NCBI GenBank assembly: GCA_017483575.1
Contig: JAFUWF010000008.1
Coordinates: forward strand, 1 to 59,442
Direction: 5' to 3'
Source of the DNA: Bacteroidales bacterium
GTDB taxonomy: Bacteria > Bacteroidota > Bacteroidia > Bacteroidales > P3
DNA: 59,442 bases
The notes beneath the pieces were generated by a model, which saw nothing but the letters and a program-made list of their open reading frames with translations, had not been told where the DNA came from and did not search any database. The position numbers and the translations under genes were made by a program. Numbering within the stretch: position 1 is the stretch's first letter; the number at the start of each line of letters is the position of its first letter. This document shows, in pieces, positions 26,026 through 33,764 of this stretch.

Positions 26026-26903
26026 TGAACAAGAAACTTATTGGAATTCTTTGCGCCATTGGCGCTGCGGTGTGCTACGGCACCAACCCGTTAGCCCGCT
26101 TCCTATACGCCGAGGGGATGAACATCCCCTCGGTACTCTTTTACCGCTTCGGCCTGGCATGGGCCATCGTGGCCATCGTGATGCTCTTCCGCAAGGAGAG
26201 CCTCCGCGTCAGCCGTCGCGAGTTCCTCACACTCTCGGCCCTCGGCATCCTCTTCATCCTCTCCTCCACCACGCTCTACACCTCCTTCTCCCTCATGCCC
26301 TCGGGCATAGCATCCACCATCCTCTTCACCTATCCCATCATGACGGCGGCCATCATGACCCTCGTCTTCCGCGAACGGCTCACCCTGCTCACCGTCCTCT
26401 CCATCGCCCTCTCTCTTGTCGGCGTGGCCCTGCTGTCGTTCAACGACGACGGCTCCACCTTCAGCCTCCTGGGCATCGTTCTGGTGCTCGCCTCGGCTTT
26501 TACCTATGCCCTTTACATTGTTGTCGTCGACAAAAGCCCGTTGCAGATGTCGTCGTTCAAAATCAATTTCTATGTCCTTTTCTATTGCGCCCTGGGCAAC
26601 GTGGCCTACGCCCTCCTCAGCGGCCAGCCGCTGATGCTGCCGCCCTCGCCAACGGCCTGGTTCTGGGTGTCGTGGCTCGCCGTCGTCCCCGCCATCATGG
26701 CCCTGGTGATGATGGTCTACGCCGCCAAGTACCTCGGCTCCACGCCCACGGCCATCCTCGGCGCCCTCGAACCCATGACGGCCGTCCTCATCGGCGTCTT
26801 CGTCTTCGCCGAACCCTTCTCCCTGCGCCTCTTCCTCGGCATCGTCCTCATCCTCTCCGCCGTCACCATGGTGGTCCTCTCCAAGGCCAAACGCCAGGCC
26901 TAG
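26025..26903 (+). CDS. EamA/DMT-family exporter
   Basis: A 292-residue protein with about ten membrane segments in two EamA halves (first from KKLIGILCAIGAAV, second from LGIVLVLASAFTY; the second half has GALEPMTAVLIG near the end). Drug/metabolite transporter family; substrate not predictable. The ATG at 26025 shares a base with the ftsZ stop, so it is read through from the dcw operon. It ends before the convergent ABC genes and element R2. Confidence 0.88.
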   Translation: MNKKLIGILCAIGAAVCYGTNPLARFLYAEGMNIPSVLFYRFGLAWAIVAIVMLFRKESLRVSRREFLTLSALGILFILSSTTLYTSFSLMPSGIASTILFTYPIMTAAIMTLVFRERLTLLTVLSIALSLVGVALLSFNDDGSTFSLLGIVLVLASAFTYALYIVVVDKSPLQMSSFKINFYVLFYCALGNVAYALLSGQPLMLPPSPTAWFWVSWLAVVPAIMALVMMVYAAKYLGSTPTAILGALEPMTAVLIGVFVFAEPFSLRLFLGIVLILSAVTMVVLSKAKRQA

Positions 26904-26965
26904 TCTGTTCCTCCTCGACCCTAACGGTTGTGGATGCCTGCATGGCGGTCGGAATAGTGTACCGA

Positions 26966-26988
26966 AAACCCCTGTCAAACAGGGGTTT
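26966..26988 (+). terminator. Perfect hairpin downstream of the EamA gene, part of R2 flank
   Basis: AAACCCCTGT and ACAGGGGTTT pair perfectly (10 bp) around a 3-base loop. No long U run follows, so it may be a weak terminator or a structural part of element R2. R1 has a shortened copy of the same CCTGTCAAACAGG palindrome at 7205-7217. Confidence 0.5.
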
Positions 26989-27014
26989 GATAGGGGTCTA
27001 GTTCGGCCCTTCTA

Positions 27015-27130
27015 ATACAGTATACATATAGTATACATATACTTCTCATATAGTATTCATATACTGTATATAAATACTATATGAGAAGTATATGTATACT
27101 ATATGTATACTATATAAGAACAGTCGAATA
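27015..27130 (-). repeat. 11-bp phased inverted-repeat element R2
   Basis: Between convergent genes (EamA and ABC permease). Read on the minus strand it begins CTTTATTCGACTGTTCTTATATAG and runs through 11-base units (TATACATATAG, TATACATATAC, TTCTCATATAG). It turns at about 27067 and returns as the reverse-complement units. It is nearly identical to R1 along most of its length, with GTATAC replacing GTATTC in several units. Confidence 0.85.
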
Positions 27131-27161
27131 AAGTACTTCTTTGGTGGCTGTTTTTGGGGGG

Positions 27162-28433
27162 TCAGCGGACGAGGTGGCGGCGGTAGGTGCGGGCGGCGAG
27201 GAGGGCGGCGCAGCAGAAGGTCAGCAGGAGGAGCAGGACGCTGAGCGTCAGCTGGATGGCGTTGATTCCGAAAGGTAGGCGCAGCACCACGGCGGCGGGG
27301 GCGGTGAAGGGCACAAGCGTAAGCCACTGGGCCAGAGGGCTGTCGGGGTTTTGTATGAGCAGGGGGATGAGCATGAGGCTGACAATCAACGGCGAGAGCA
27401 GCAGGAGTACCCACTGGAGGGCGTCGGCGTCGCTGTCCAGGCGGGCGGCGAGGGCGGCGAGGAGGGCACCGTAGAGCAGGTAGCCCAGCAGGAAGAAGGC
27501 CAGGAAGACGCCTGCCACCAGGGGCAGGTTGATGGCCGTGAGGCCCTGCACGGTCTCGTCGACGAGGGTGACGGAGGTGTTGTATTGCGCTGTGGCGTCG
27601 GTGCCTTTGGTGGCGATGGTGCGGGCGGTCTGCTGTTCGCGGGCCTGGGCAAAGAGGTCGGGGTTGGCGCGTTGGATGGTGCCGATGGCGGCGGCGGCAA
27701 GGAGGACCCAGAGGACCAGCTGCGTGAGGGCTGTCAGGGCTACGCCGCTGATTTTGCCTACCATGAGTTGTACGGGGTGCACCGAGGCGGCGACGACCTC
27801 GGCCACGCGTGTGGCTTTCTCTTCCTGCACGCTGCGCATCACCTGCACACCGAAGACGACGAGCGCCAGGACCATGAGCATCGCCAGCACGGCGGCGAGG
27901 ACCCCTTTGACGCGGGCGAAGCTTTCGTGCCCTGTGGCGGCGTCGCGTGTGTGGAGGCGTATGTCGGTGGAGGCCACGGAGCGGAAGACGTCGGGGTCTA
28001 GCTGGTAGACGTCCTCGAGGATGGCGTTGCGGAGGAGCATCTGCAGCTGCGCGGCGATGCTTTGCTGCAGGGCCAGGGGAGGGGCTGAGGCGCGGTGGTA
28101 GAGGAAGGCGTCGCGGGGGATTGTGGTTTCGCGGGCGGGGATGTAGAGGATGGCGGCGATGCGGGAGTTGCGGTCCATCTCGTTGTTGGCGTAGTCGAGG
28201 GAGGGCATGCGTCGGAACGAGAGTTCGTCCGAGGAGCGGAGGGAGTGCGCGAAGAGGCCTGTTTCGTCGACGACGAGCACCTCGGCCTGCGCGGCGTTGC
28301 GGTTGGCGGCCACCACGGGCAGGGCATAGAGGGCCGCCAGCAGCAGGGGCACCAGGAGGGTGAGTACCCAGAAGGAGGGGCGCCGGAGGCGCAGGCGGTA
28401 TTCGCGGGCCAGGATGAGGAGGGTCTTCTTCAT
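27162..28433 (-). CDS. ABC-2 type transporter permease
   Basis: A 423-residue NatB-like permease. One membrane segment near the start (FWVLTLLVPLLLAALYALPV), a large extracytoplasmic domain (about 45-180), then about five segments including the conserved EEKATRVAEVV stretch typical of ABC-2 exporters. I chose ATG 28433 because upstream residues are shadow of the ATPase. The ATG overlaps the ATPase stop by four bases. Together they form an exporter; substrate unknown (the NatAB-type group includes sodium and drug exporters). Confidence 0.88.
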   Translation of the reverse strand: MKKTLLILAREYRLRLRRPSFWVLTLLVPLLLAALYALPVVAANRNAAQAEVLVVDETGLFAHSLRSSDELSFRRMPSLDYANNEMDRNSRIAAILYIPARETTIPRDAFLYHRASAPPLALQQSIAAQLQMLLRNAILEDVYQLDPDVFRSVASTDIRLHTRDAATGHESFARVKGVLAAVLAMLMVLALVVFGVQVMRSVQEEKATRVAEVVAASVHPVQLMVGKISGVALTALTQLVLWVLLAAAAIGTIQRANPDLFAQAREQQTARTIATKGTDATAQYNTSVTLVDETVQGLTAINLPLVAGVFLAFFLLGYLLYGALLAALAARLDSDADALQWVLLLLSPLIVSLMLIPLLIQNPDSPLAQWLTLVPFTAPAAVVLRLPFGINAIQLTLSVLLLLLTFCCAALLAARTYRRHLVR

Positions 28434-29041
28434 AGCTGCAGGGTTTTGTGGCAGAGGCTGGCGGCGGCCTCGGTGTTGTGGGTGGAGAGGAGGATGGCGG
28501 TGCCGCTGTGGCTGAGGCGTTCTATCTCGCTGCGGAGCATGGCGGCATTGTCTGCGTCGAAGCCGGAGAAGGGTTCGTCGAGCACCAGCAGGCGTGGGCG
28601 GTGCACCACGGTGGAGATGAACTGCACCTTCTGCTGCATGCCTTTGCTGAGGCGGTTGGCGGGGCGGTGCCACCAGTCGGCGGCACCGAGGCGGTCGAAC
28701 CAGGCGCGGGCCTCGCTACGGGCGTCGGCACGGCTCATGCCCTTGAGGCGTGCGAGGTAGACCACCTGCTCGCCCACGCGCATGCGGCGGTAGAGGCCAC
28801 GCTCCTCGGGCAGGTAGCCCACGGCGGCGAGGTCGGTGCGCGTCATGGGGTGGCCGTCGAAGAGGAGGCTGCCGCTGTCAGGGGCGAGGATGAGGTTGAC
28901 GATGCGCAGGAGGGTGGTCTTGCCGGCGCCGTTGGCACCGAGGATGCCCACCACCTCGCCGCTGTCGGCGGAGAAGCTGATGCCGTCGAGGACGCGCTGG
29001 GCGCCAAAGGACTTGCAGAGGTTGTCGGCTTGGAGGAGCAT
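28430..29041 (-). CDS. ABC transporter ATPase, short form
   Basis: A 203-residue ATPase with Walker A GANGAGKTT, signature LSKGMQQKVQ, Walker B LLVLDEP and the H-loop LLSTHNTEA. It stops soon after the H-loop, so it lacks the C-terminal extension of about 100 residues usual in NatA-type subunits. The nucleotide-binding domain itself is complete. It partners the overlapping permease 27162-28433 and starts 21 bases after the BatA-like gene. Confidence 0.92.
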   Translation of the reverse strand: MLLQADNLCKSFGAQRVLDGISFSADSGEVVGILGANGAGKTTLLRIVNLILAPDSGSLLFDGHPMTRTDLAAVGYLPEERGLYRRMRVGEQVVYLARLKGMSRADARSEARAWFDRLGAADWWHRPANRLSKGMQQKVQFISTVVHRPRLLVLDEPFSGFDADNAAMLRSEIERLSHSGTAILLSTHNTEAAASLCHKTLQL

Positions 29042-29051
29042 GGGAAAGTGT

Positions 29052-29073
29052 TGAGTTATGGGTTATGAGTGGG
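29052..29073. repeat. 7-nt tract at the end of the BatA-like gene
   Basis: Three units (GAGTTAT, GGGTTAT, GAGTGGG). They provide the gap to the ABC ATPase and the last codons of the BatA-like gene. Confidence 0.45.
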
Positions 29074-31108
29074 TGGTGTGTCTTTTGGATATGACGAGGA
29101 GGAGGGTTTCGGCCAGGAGGGCTGCCAGGGCCAGGAGGATGCACCAGTGCCAGAGGGGGGTGCCGCCGTCGCGGGAGCGTATCTCCTGGTCGAGGGGCTT
29201 GGCGGCGTTGCGTACCAGGGAGTAGCCCGGGCGGCCGTCGAGGAGGTCTTCTATCTCGCCGCGCGAGAGGAAGTCGAGCTGCGACTCGAGGCGGGGGTGG
29301 TTGAAGGCGAGGTGCTCGCTGTCGCCGAGGAGGTAGATGCCGTCGGCGGCGAGTTCGCCGTGGAGCAGGAGGGCGGAGCGGTTGCCGAGGCGCCGCAGGT
29401 CGGGGAGGAAGGAGGGGGTGGAGGTTTGAGGGGTGAGGTCGGAGGTGAGAGGTTTGAGTTCGGGAGGGGTGGCGGAGGGGTCGTAGGAGCCCTGGAGGAA
29501 GATGGGGCTGCGGTCGCCGAGGGTGTGGAAGGCAACGGGCTGCGGACGGCTGTAGAGGGCCATGTTGTAGAGCGTGGGGACGAAGAGGGCCTGCGACACG
29601 AAGGAGGTCCATTCGGCGGTGAGGGGCGAGGTGAAGAGGTAGAGGCGGCCGTCGCCGAAGGGTGCGGAGCAGAGCAGGGGGCTGCCGTCGGCGAGGGTGA
29701 TGATGTCCTGGTGCACGACGCCGGTGGCGGCCAGGGTGTAGTGGCCCTGCACGGAGGGCATCTCCATGTCGCTGCTGGTGCCGTTGAAGACACCGCGGTA
29801 GAGGCTGCTCTGGAAGTCGATGGCGGTGGCTTTGGCGGGGCGGCGTTGCCAGGTGGAAAATTGAAAATTGAAAATTGAGAATTGGGGGTTGAGTTGGTCG
29901 GGGTTGACATCGGCGGGGGGAATGATGGCCAGGGTGCCGCCCTGCTCGACCCACGAGGCGAGGGCCTGGGCCTGGCCGGAGGGGAGGTTGCGGGGCTCGT
30001 TGAGGACGATGAAGTTCAGCGCCGAGAGGTCGGAGGGCAGGGGCGTGGCCTGGTAGGCGAGGGCGGAGTCGTCGGCGAAGAGGCGGCGGAGGTTGTCGTT
30101 GGGGGCGTTGCCGTCGACCTGCAGCATCTGGATGCGGCTGCCGGCGAGGAGGGCGAAGTGGTAGCGGTCGTCGAAGGTGATGGGGTAGTCGGTGATGTCG
30201 ACGCTGCCGTCGAGCCATCCGGCGCTGTCGATGGTGAAGCGTAGGGTGGCCTTGGCGGCGGTGCCGGCGGGGATGTCGAGGGTGGCGATGGCGCGTTCGC
30301 GGCCGGCCACGGTGAGGCGTACGGGCAGCTTCTCGGCGTCGGTGGTGCCGCCGTTGCGGATGGTGGCTTCCACGCTGACGCTGCCGCCGACGAAGTAGGC
30401 CGGGGCGTCGAGGCGGAGGGTGTCGATGTAGATGTTGTCGGTGGCCACGCCTTCGAGGGGTACGAGGGTGAAGAAGGCCAGGCTGTCGGCGGGCAGGGCG
30501 TCGAGGTCGGCGGCGGAGCGCTGGAAGTCGCTGACGAGGTAGGCGTGGCGGTTGGCGGCGCCGCTCTGGCGCATGAAGTCGCTCTGGCTTTCGGCCACCT
30601 CGCTGAGGCGGCGGCTGGCGGGGACGATGGGCAGGAGGTCGACGGCGTCGAGGAACTCCTCGCGGCTCAGCCAGCGGTATTCGTCGCCGGTCATGGCGTT
30701 GGAGAGGAGCTGGTAGCGGTCGCCGGGACGGTAGGCGGCGGCGATCTCGCGGGCCTTCTGTTTGGCGGCCTCGAGCTGGGAGCCGTCGCTGGTGCTGTTC
30801 TCCATGGAGAAGGAGTTGTCGAGGTAGACGCTGACGACGGTGGCACCGGAGCGTAGCTGCTGTCCGTTGCCGGGGAGCGAGGGTTGTGCGAAGGCCAGCA
30901 CGAGGAAGACGATGGCCAGGCAGCGCATGAGGAGCACGAGCCAGCGGCGGAGGTTGCTCTGGCGGCGGCTCTCGGTCTGCAGGGCCTCGAGGCGTTCGAC
31001 GTTGCTGAAGTATACCTTGCGGTAGCGGCGGAACTGGAAGAGGTGCACCGCGATGGGGATGGCCAAGGCCAGGAGGCCCCAGAGGAAGGCTGGTGCGGCG
31101 AAGATCAT
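29063..31108 (-). CDS. BatA/vWA-like membrane protein
   Basis: A 681-residue protein starting with the BatA N-terminal pattern (FAAPAFLWGLLALAIPIAVHLF), then a second membrane segment and a von Willebrand A-like part with MIDAS DNSFS. A long extracytoplasmic beta region follows, and a final membrane segment (about 655-675). Bacteroidetes Bat proteins are linked to stress tolerance, but this single-gene form without MoxR is of unknown role. Two 7-nt tracts (29421-29460, 29855-29893) lie within the frame and encode LTSDLTPQTS and FSIFNFQF stretches. Its start is 81 bases after nth. Confidence 0.75.
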   Translation of the reverse strand: MIFAAPAFLWGLLALAIPIAVHLFQFRRYRKVYFSNVERLEALQTESRRQSNLRRWLVLLMRCLAIVFLVLAFAQPSLPGNGQQLRSGATVVSVYLDNSFSMENSTSDGSQLEAAKQKAREIAAAYRPGDRYQLLSNAMTGDEYRWLSREEFLDAVDLLPIVPASRRLSEVAESQSDFMRQSGAANRHAYLVSDFQRSAADLDALPADSLAFFTLVPLEGVATDNIYIDTLRLDAPAYFVGGSVSVEATIRNGGTTDAEKLPVRLTVAGRERAIATLDIPAGTAAKATLRFTIDSAGWLDGSVDITDYPITFDDRYHFALLAGSRIQMLQVDGNAPNDNLRRLFADDSALAYQATPLPSDLSALNFIVLNEPRNLPSGQAQALASWVEQGGTLAIIPPADVNPDQLNPQFSIFNFQFSTWQRRPAKATAIDFQSSLYRGVFNGTSSDMEMPSVQGHYTLAATGVVHQDIITLADGSPLLCSAPFGDGRLYLFTSPLTAEWTSFVSQALFVPTLYNMALYSRPQPVAFHTLGDRSPIFLQGSYDPSATPPELKPLTSDLTPQTSTPSFLPDLRRLGNRSALLLHGELAADGIYLLGDSEHLAFNHPRLESQLDFLSRGEIEDLLDGRPGYSLVRNAAKPLDQEIRSRDGGTPLWHWCILLALAALLAETLLLVISKRHTTHS
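29421..29460. repeat. 7-nt tract inside the BatA-like gene (1)
   Basis: Units GAGGTTT, GAGGGGT, GAGGTCG, GAGGTGA, GAGGTTT at a strict 7-base step, kept in frame. Confidence 0.6.
29855..29893. repeat. 7-nt tract inside the BatA-like gene (2)
   Basis: AAAATTG units (four or five, last ones altered to GGGGTTG). Read on the gene strand they encode QFSIFNFQFS. The same unit is in aroE, in mnmA and in the aroE leader. Confidence 0.7.
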
Positions 31109-31189
31109 ATTTCTGTGGATTTAACGGTCATACTGTTCTGTATTTAACGGCGAATGAATGCTACGCAGGTCAATTTTGGGCGAATGGCA

Positions 31190-31882
31190 CTAATCCGCTT
31201 GCTTCGCTGCGGAGCTGCCGCTGGTAGGATTCGCTCCATTCGCTGTTTTATTATTGCTGTTGTAGGCGCAGAGGTCGGAGAGGAAGCATTGGCTGCAGCG
31301 GGGCTTGCGGGCCTGGCAGACATAGCGGCCGTGGAGGATGAGCCAGTGGTGGGCCGTGGAGAGTTTGTCGGCGGGGATGTGCTTGACGAGGGTGCGCTCG
31401 GTGGCGAGGGGGGTCTTGGAGTTGCGCGTGAGGCCCAAGCGGTTGGATACGCGGAAGACATGGGTGTCCACGGGCATGGCGGGGAGGTCGAAGACCACGG
31501 CGGCGACGACGTTGGCGGTCTTGCGGCCCACGCCGGGGAGGCGCTGGAGGGCGTCGATGTCGGAGGGGACCTCGCCGCCGAACTCGTCGACGAGCATGCG
31601 GGACATGGCGGCGAGGTGCTGGCTCTTGCTGTTGGGATAGGAGACGGAGTGGATACAGGCGAAGATGTCGTCGGCCGTGGCCTGGGCCATGGCGAAGGCA
31701 TCGGGGTAGGCGGCGAAGAGGGCGGGGGTCACCATGTTGACACGCTTGTCGGTGCATTGCGCCGAGAGGACGACGGCCACCAGGAGCTGGAAGGGGTTGG
31801 CGTAGTGCAGCTCGGTCTCTGCCACCGGCATCTCCCGCTCAAAGCGGGCAATCATCTGGTCGTAACGGTCTTGTATTTTCAT
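31190..31882 (-). CDS. nth: Endonuclease III
   Basis: A 230-residue DNA glycosylase/AP lyase removing oxidised pyrimidines. Helix-hairpin-helix LPGVGRKTANVV with the catalytic Lys, the catalytic Asp in VDTHVFRVSNR, and a 4Fe-4S cluster pattern C-x6-C-x2-C-x5-C near the end. A 20-residue low-complexity tail extends beyond the cluster. I chose ATG 31882 because it overlaps the stop of the upstream EEP gene by four bases; the longer frame is shadow. Confidence 0.95.
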   Translation of the reverse strand: MKIQDRYDQMIARFEREMPVAETELHYANPFQLLVAVVLSAQCTDKRVNMVTPALFAAYPDAFAMAQATADDIFACIHSVSYPNSKSQHLAAMSRMLVDEFGGEVPSDIDALQRLPGVGRKTANVVAAVVFDLPAMPVDTHVFRVSNRLGLTRNSKTPLATERTLVKHIPADKLSTAHHWLILHGRYVCQARKPRCSQCFLSDLCAYNSNNKTANGANPTSGSSAAKQAD

Positions 31883-32946
31883 TTGTCGTTGATTTCGAGG
31901 GAGACGAGGACGGGATAGTGGTCGGAGAGGGCGGTCTTGATGCGGCGGTAGCTGAGGGTGGAGAACTGGGGGGAGTGGAAGACCATGTCGATGCGGAAAC
32001 GGGGGAAGCTGCCGTTGTAGGTGGTGCCGAAGCCGAGGCCTTTGTCGCGATAGGTGTCGGCGAGGTATTTGGTGATTTGGGCGTAGAGCCACGAGGAGGG
32101 GATGTCGTTCATGTCGCCGGCGAGGATGAGGGGCAGCGAGCATTCGCTGACGAGGGGCCGCAGCTGGTCGTTCCACTCGGTCTCGTGGCGGATGACGGTC
32201 TCCTTGGCCTTGCTCATGGTGCGACGCGAGGTGGAGTCGATCTTCAGGTGTGCCATCTGCTCGATGTCGGCACGGTCGTCGAGGTCGAAGGCATAGCTGT
32301 CCATGTGGACACAGAGGATGCGGAAAGGGCGGTCGCCGTTGAGGATCTCGACGAGTATCTTCTGTTGGTCGATGCGCTTGACGTAGGTGATGGGCAGTTT
32401 GGAGAAGACCACGGTGCCGCTGGGGGAGGTGTTGGAGCCGTGGGCGCCGTAGTAGTGGTTGTAGCCCATCAGTTCGAGGCTGTCGGTGATGCTGAGCCCT
32501 TTGACGGCGGTGTACTCCTGCAGGCAGAGCACCATGGGCTGGTGTTCGCGCAGCAGGTCGAGGAAGGCGAGGGCGTTGCTGTCCTTGGGGATGGATTCGT
32601 AGCCGTTGCCGCCGAACTGGTGGACGTTGTAGCTGAGGAGGGATACCATCGTGGGGTGCTCCTCGGCGGGGGGGATGGTGGAGGTGCCGCCAATCTGGAA
32701 GAAGAGGCCGATGAAGGTGTAGCGTGCGGCGATGGCGGCAACGGAGAGGAGGAAGTGCCACTTGCCCATGAAAAGCCAGAGGAGGACGAACAGAATGTTG
32801 ACACCGAGCATGGGCAGGTAGGCATAGGCGAACACCGACGGCAGGATATTCTTTGACGGGGCAATGACCCCTGCCAGCGTGGTGACGATGAGCCCCAGGA
32901 CGGCAAGGACGTTGAGTATCAGCAGTATGGTTCTTATTACTTTCAT
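31879..32946 (-). CDS. Membrane-anchored endonuclease/exonuclease/phosphatase family protein
   Basis: A 355-residue protein with three N-terminal membrane segments (about 5-27, 38-60, 66-85) and an EEP domain. EEP landmarks: LLSYNVHQF, CLQEY (catalytic Glu), HMDSYAF, LAGDMND and ALSDHYPVLV (catalytic His). Such proteins cleave phosphodiesters of DNA, lipids or inositol phosphates; the real substrate is unknown. It forms an operon with nth and probably the BatA-like and ABC genes. Confidence 0.85.
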   Translation of the reverse strand: MKVIRTILLILNVLAVLGLIVTTLAGVIAPSKNILPSVFAYAYLPMLGVNILFVLLWLFMGKWHFLLSVAAIAARYTFIGLFFQIGGTSTIPPAEEHPTMVSLLSYNVHQFGGNGYESIPKDSNALAFLDLLREHQPMVLCLQEYTAVKGLSITDSLELMGYNHYYGAHGSNTSPSGTVVFSKLPITYVKRIDQQKILVEILNGDRPFRILCVHMDSYAFDLDDRADIEQMAHLKIDSTSRRTMSKAKETVIRHETEWNDQLRPLVSECSLPLILAGDMNDIPSSWLYAQITKYLADTYRDKGLGFGTTYNGSFPRFRIDMVFHSPQFSTLSYRRIKTALSDHYPVLVSLEINDK

Positions 32947-32958
32947 ATTTTAAAAATG

Positions 32959-32966
32959 CAAATGTA
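32959..32966 (-). promoter_or_regulatory. -7 box of the EEP-nth unit
   Basis: TACATTTG on the minus strand, 13 bases before the ATG. The -33 position falls in the AAAATTG tract, and I see no clear TTTG there. Confidence 0.4.
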
Positions 32967-32971
32967 CTCAT

Positions 32972-33020
32972 AAAAATTGAAAATTGAAAATTGAAAATTG
33001 TGTTTTTTTTAGTATTTTTG
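32972..33020 (+). promoter_or_regulatory. aroE promoter made partly from a 7-nt tract
   Basis: Four AAAATTG units (32972-33000) end just before TATTTTTG (33013-33020). The TTG at 32991-32993 lies 19 bases upstream of it. The tract therefore seems to supply the -33 element in several 7-base registers. Confidence 0.45.
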
Positions 33021-33029
33021 CATTTTGTT

Positions 33030-33764
33030 ATGAAACGGTATGCGTTGATAGGCAAGCGGCTGGGGCACTCCTATTCCCAGCGGTGGTTCGAAGGGCTTTT
33101 CGCCCGGCTCGGACTCATGGACCATACCTATACGTTGCAGGAGATGGCGTCGCTCGACGGCCTGCGGGAGTGGGTGCGGCGCGAGGGTATCTGCGGCTTC
33201 AATGTAACGGTGCCTTATAAGCAGGAGGTTCTTCGCTACCTTGACGCTGTCGACGAGACGGCCGCTGCCATCGGTGCGGTGAACTGCGTCACCGTCGAGG
33301 GTGGCCGTCTGGTGGGCCACAACACCGATGCCCCGGCATTCAGGCAGAGTCTGGAAAATACAGGCTGGCAGGTGAAGCAGGCTTTTATCCTCGGTACCGG
33401 CGGCGCGGCACGGGCTGTGGCCTACGCGTTGAAGCAGATGGGAATTCCCTTCATGTTCGTCAGCCGCAACCCTGTTGGAGAAAACCAGATTGGCTACTAT
33501 CAACTTTCAACTTTCAACCTCCAACTTTCCACTCTATTAGTCAACGCCACCCCCGTCGGTATGTACCCCAACGTCGACGCTATGCCTTTGCCGGAATTTC
33601 AATTTTCAATTTTCAATTTTCAATTCTTATTCGACCTCATCTACAACCCCTCGCCCACGCGCCTGATGCACGAGGTCGCAACCCATGGCGCCCAGACGAA
33701 GGACGGCCTGGAGATGCTGCACCTGCAGGCGGAGATGAACTGGGAGCTATTCCAACAATGTTGA
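33030..33764 (+). CDS. aroE: Shikimate dehydrogenase with two repeat-derived segments
   Basis: A 244-residue enzyme reducing 3-dehydroshikimate. Catalytic Lys in NVTVPYK, Asn/Asp in GHNTDAPAF, nucleotide loop GTGGAARAV, and INATPVGM-like NATPVGM. I chose ATG 33030 (MKRYALIGK) because it lies behind the -7 box. Two 7-nt tracts enter the nucleotide-binding domain: QLSTFNLQLST (33501-33535), just before NATPVGM, and FQFSIFNFQF (33595-33626), just before the DLIYNP strand. The motifs on both sides are intact, so activity is plausible. The 3' end overlaps the convergent gene by 18 bases. Confidence 0.88.
   Translation: MKRYALIGKRLGHSYSQRWFEGLFARLGLMDHTYTLQEMASLDGLREWVRREGICGFNVTVPYKQEVLRYLDAVDETAAAIGAVNCVTVEGGRLVGHNTDAPAFRQSLENTGWQVKQAFILGTGGAARAVAYALKQMGIPFMFVSRNPVGENQIGYYQLSTFNLQLSTLLVNATPVGMYPNVDAMPLPEFQFSIFNFQFLFDLIYNPSPTRLMHEVATHGAQTKDGLEMLHLQAEMNWELFQQC
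33501..33535. repeat. 7-nt tract inside aroE (1)
   Basis: CAACTTT units, five, one altered to CAACCTC, in frame. Confidence 0.7.
33595..33626. repeat. 7-nt tract inside aroE (2)
   Basis: TTTTCAA units (four and a part), the reverse complement of the AAAATTG tract type, in frame. Confidence 0.7.

Noticed and set aside
31883-33055. Long N-terminal extension of endonuclease III
   Set aside because: The frame upstream of 31882 is Arg/His/Pro-rich shadow of the EEP gene; the ATGA overlap gives the real start.
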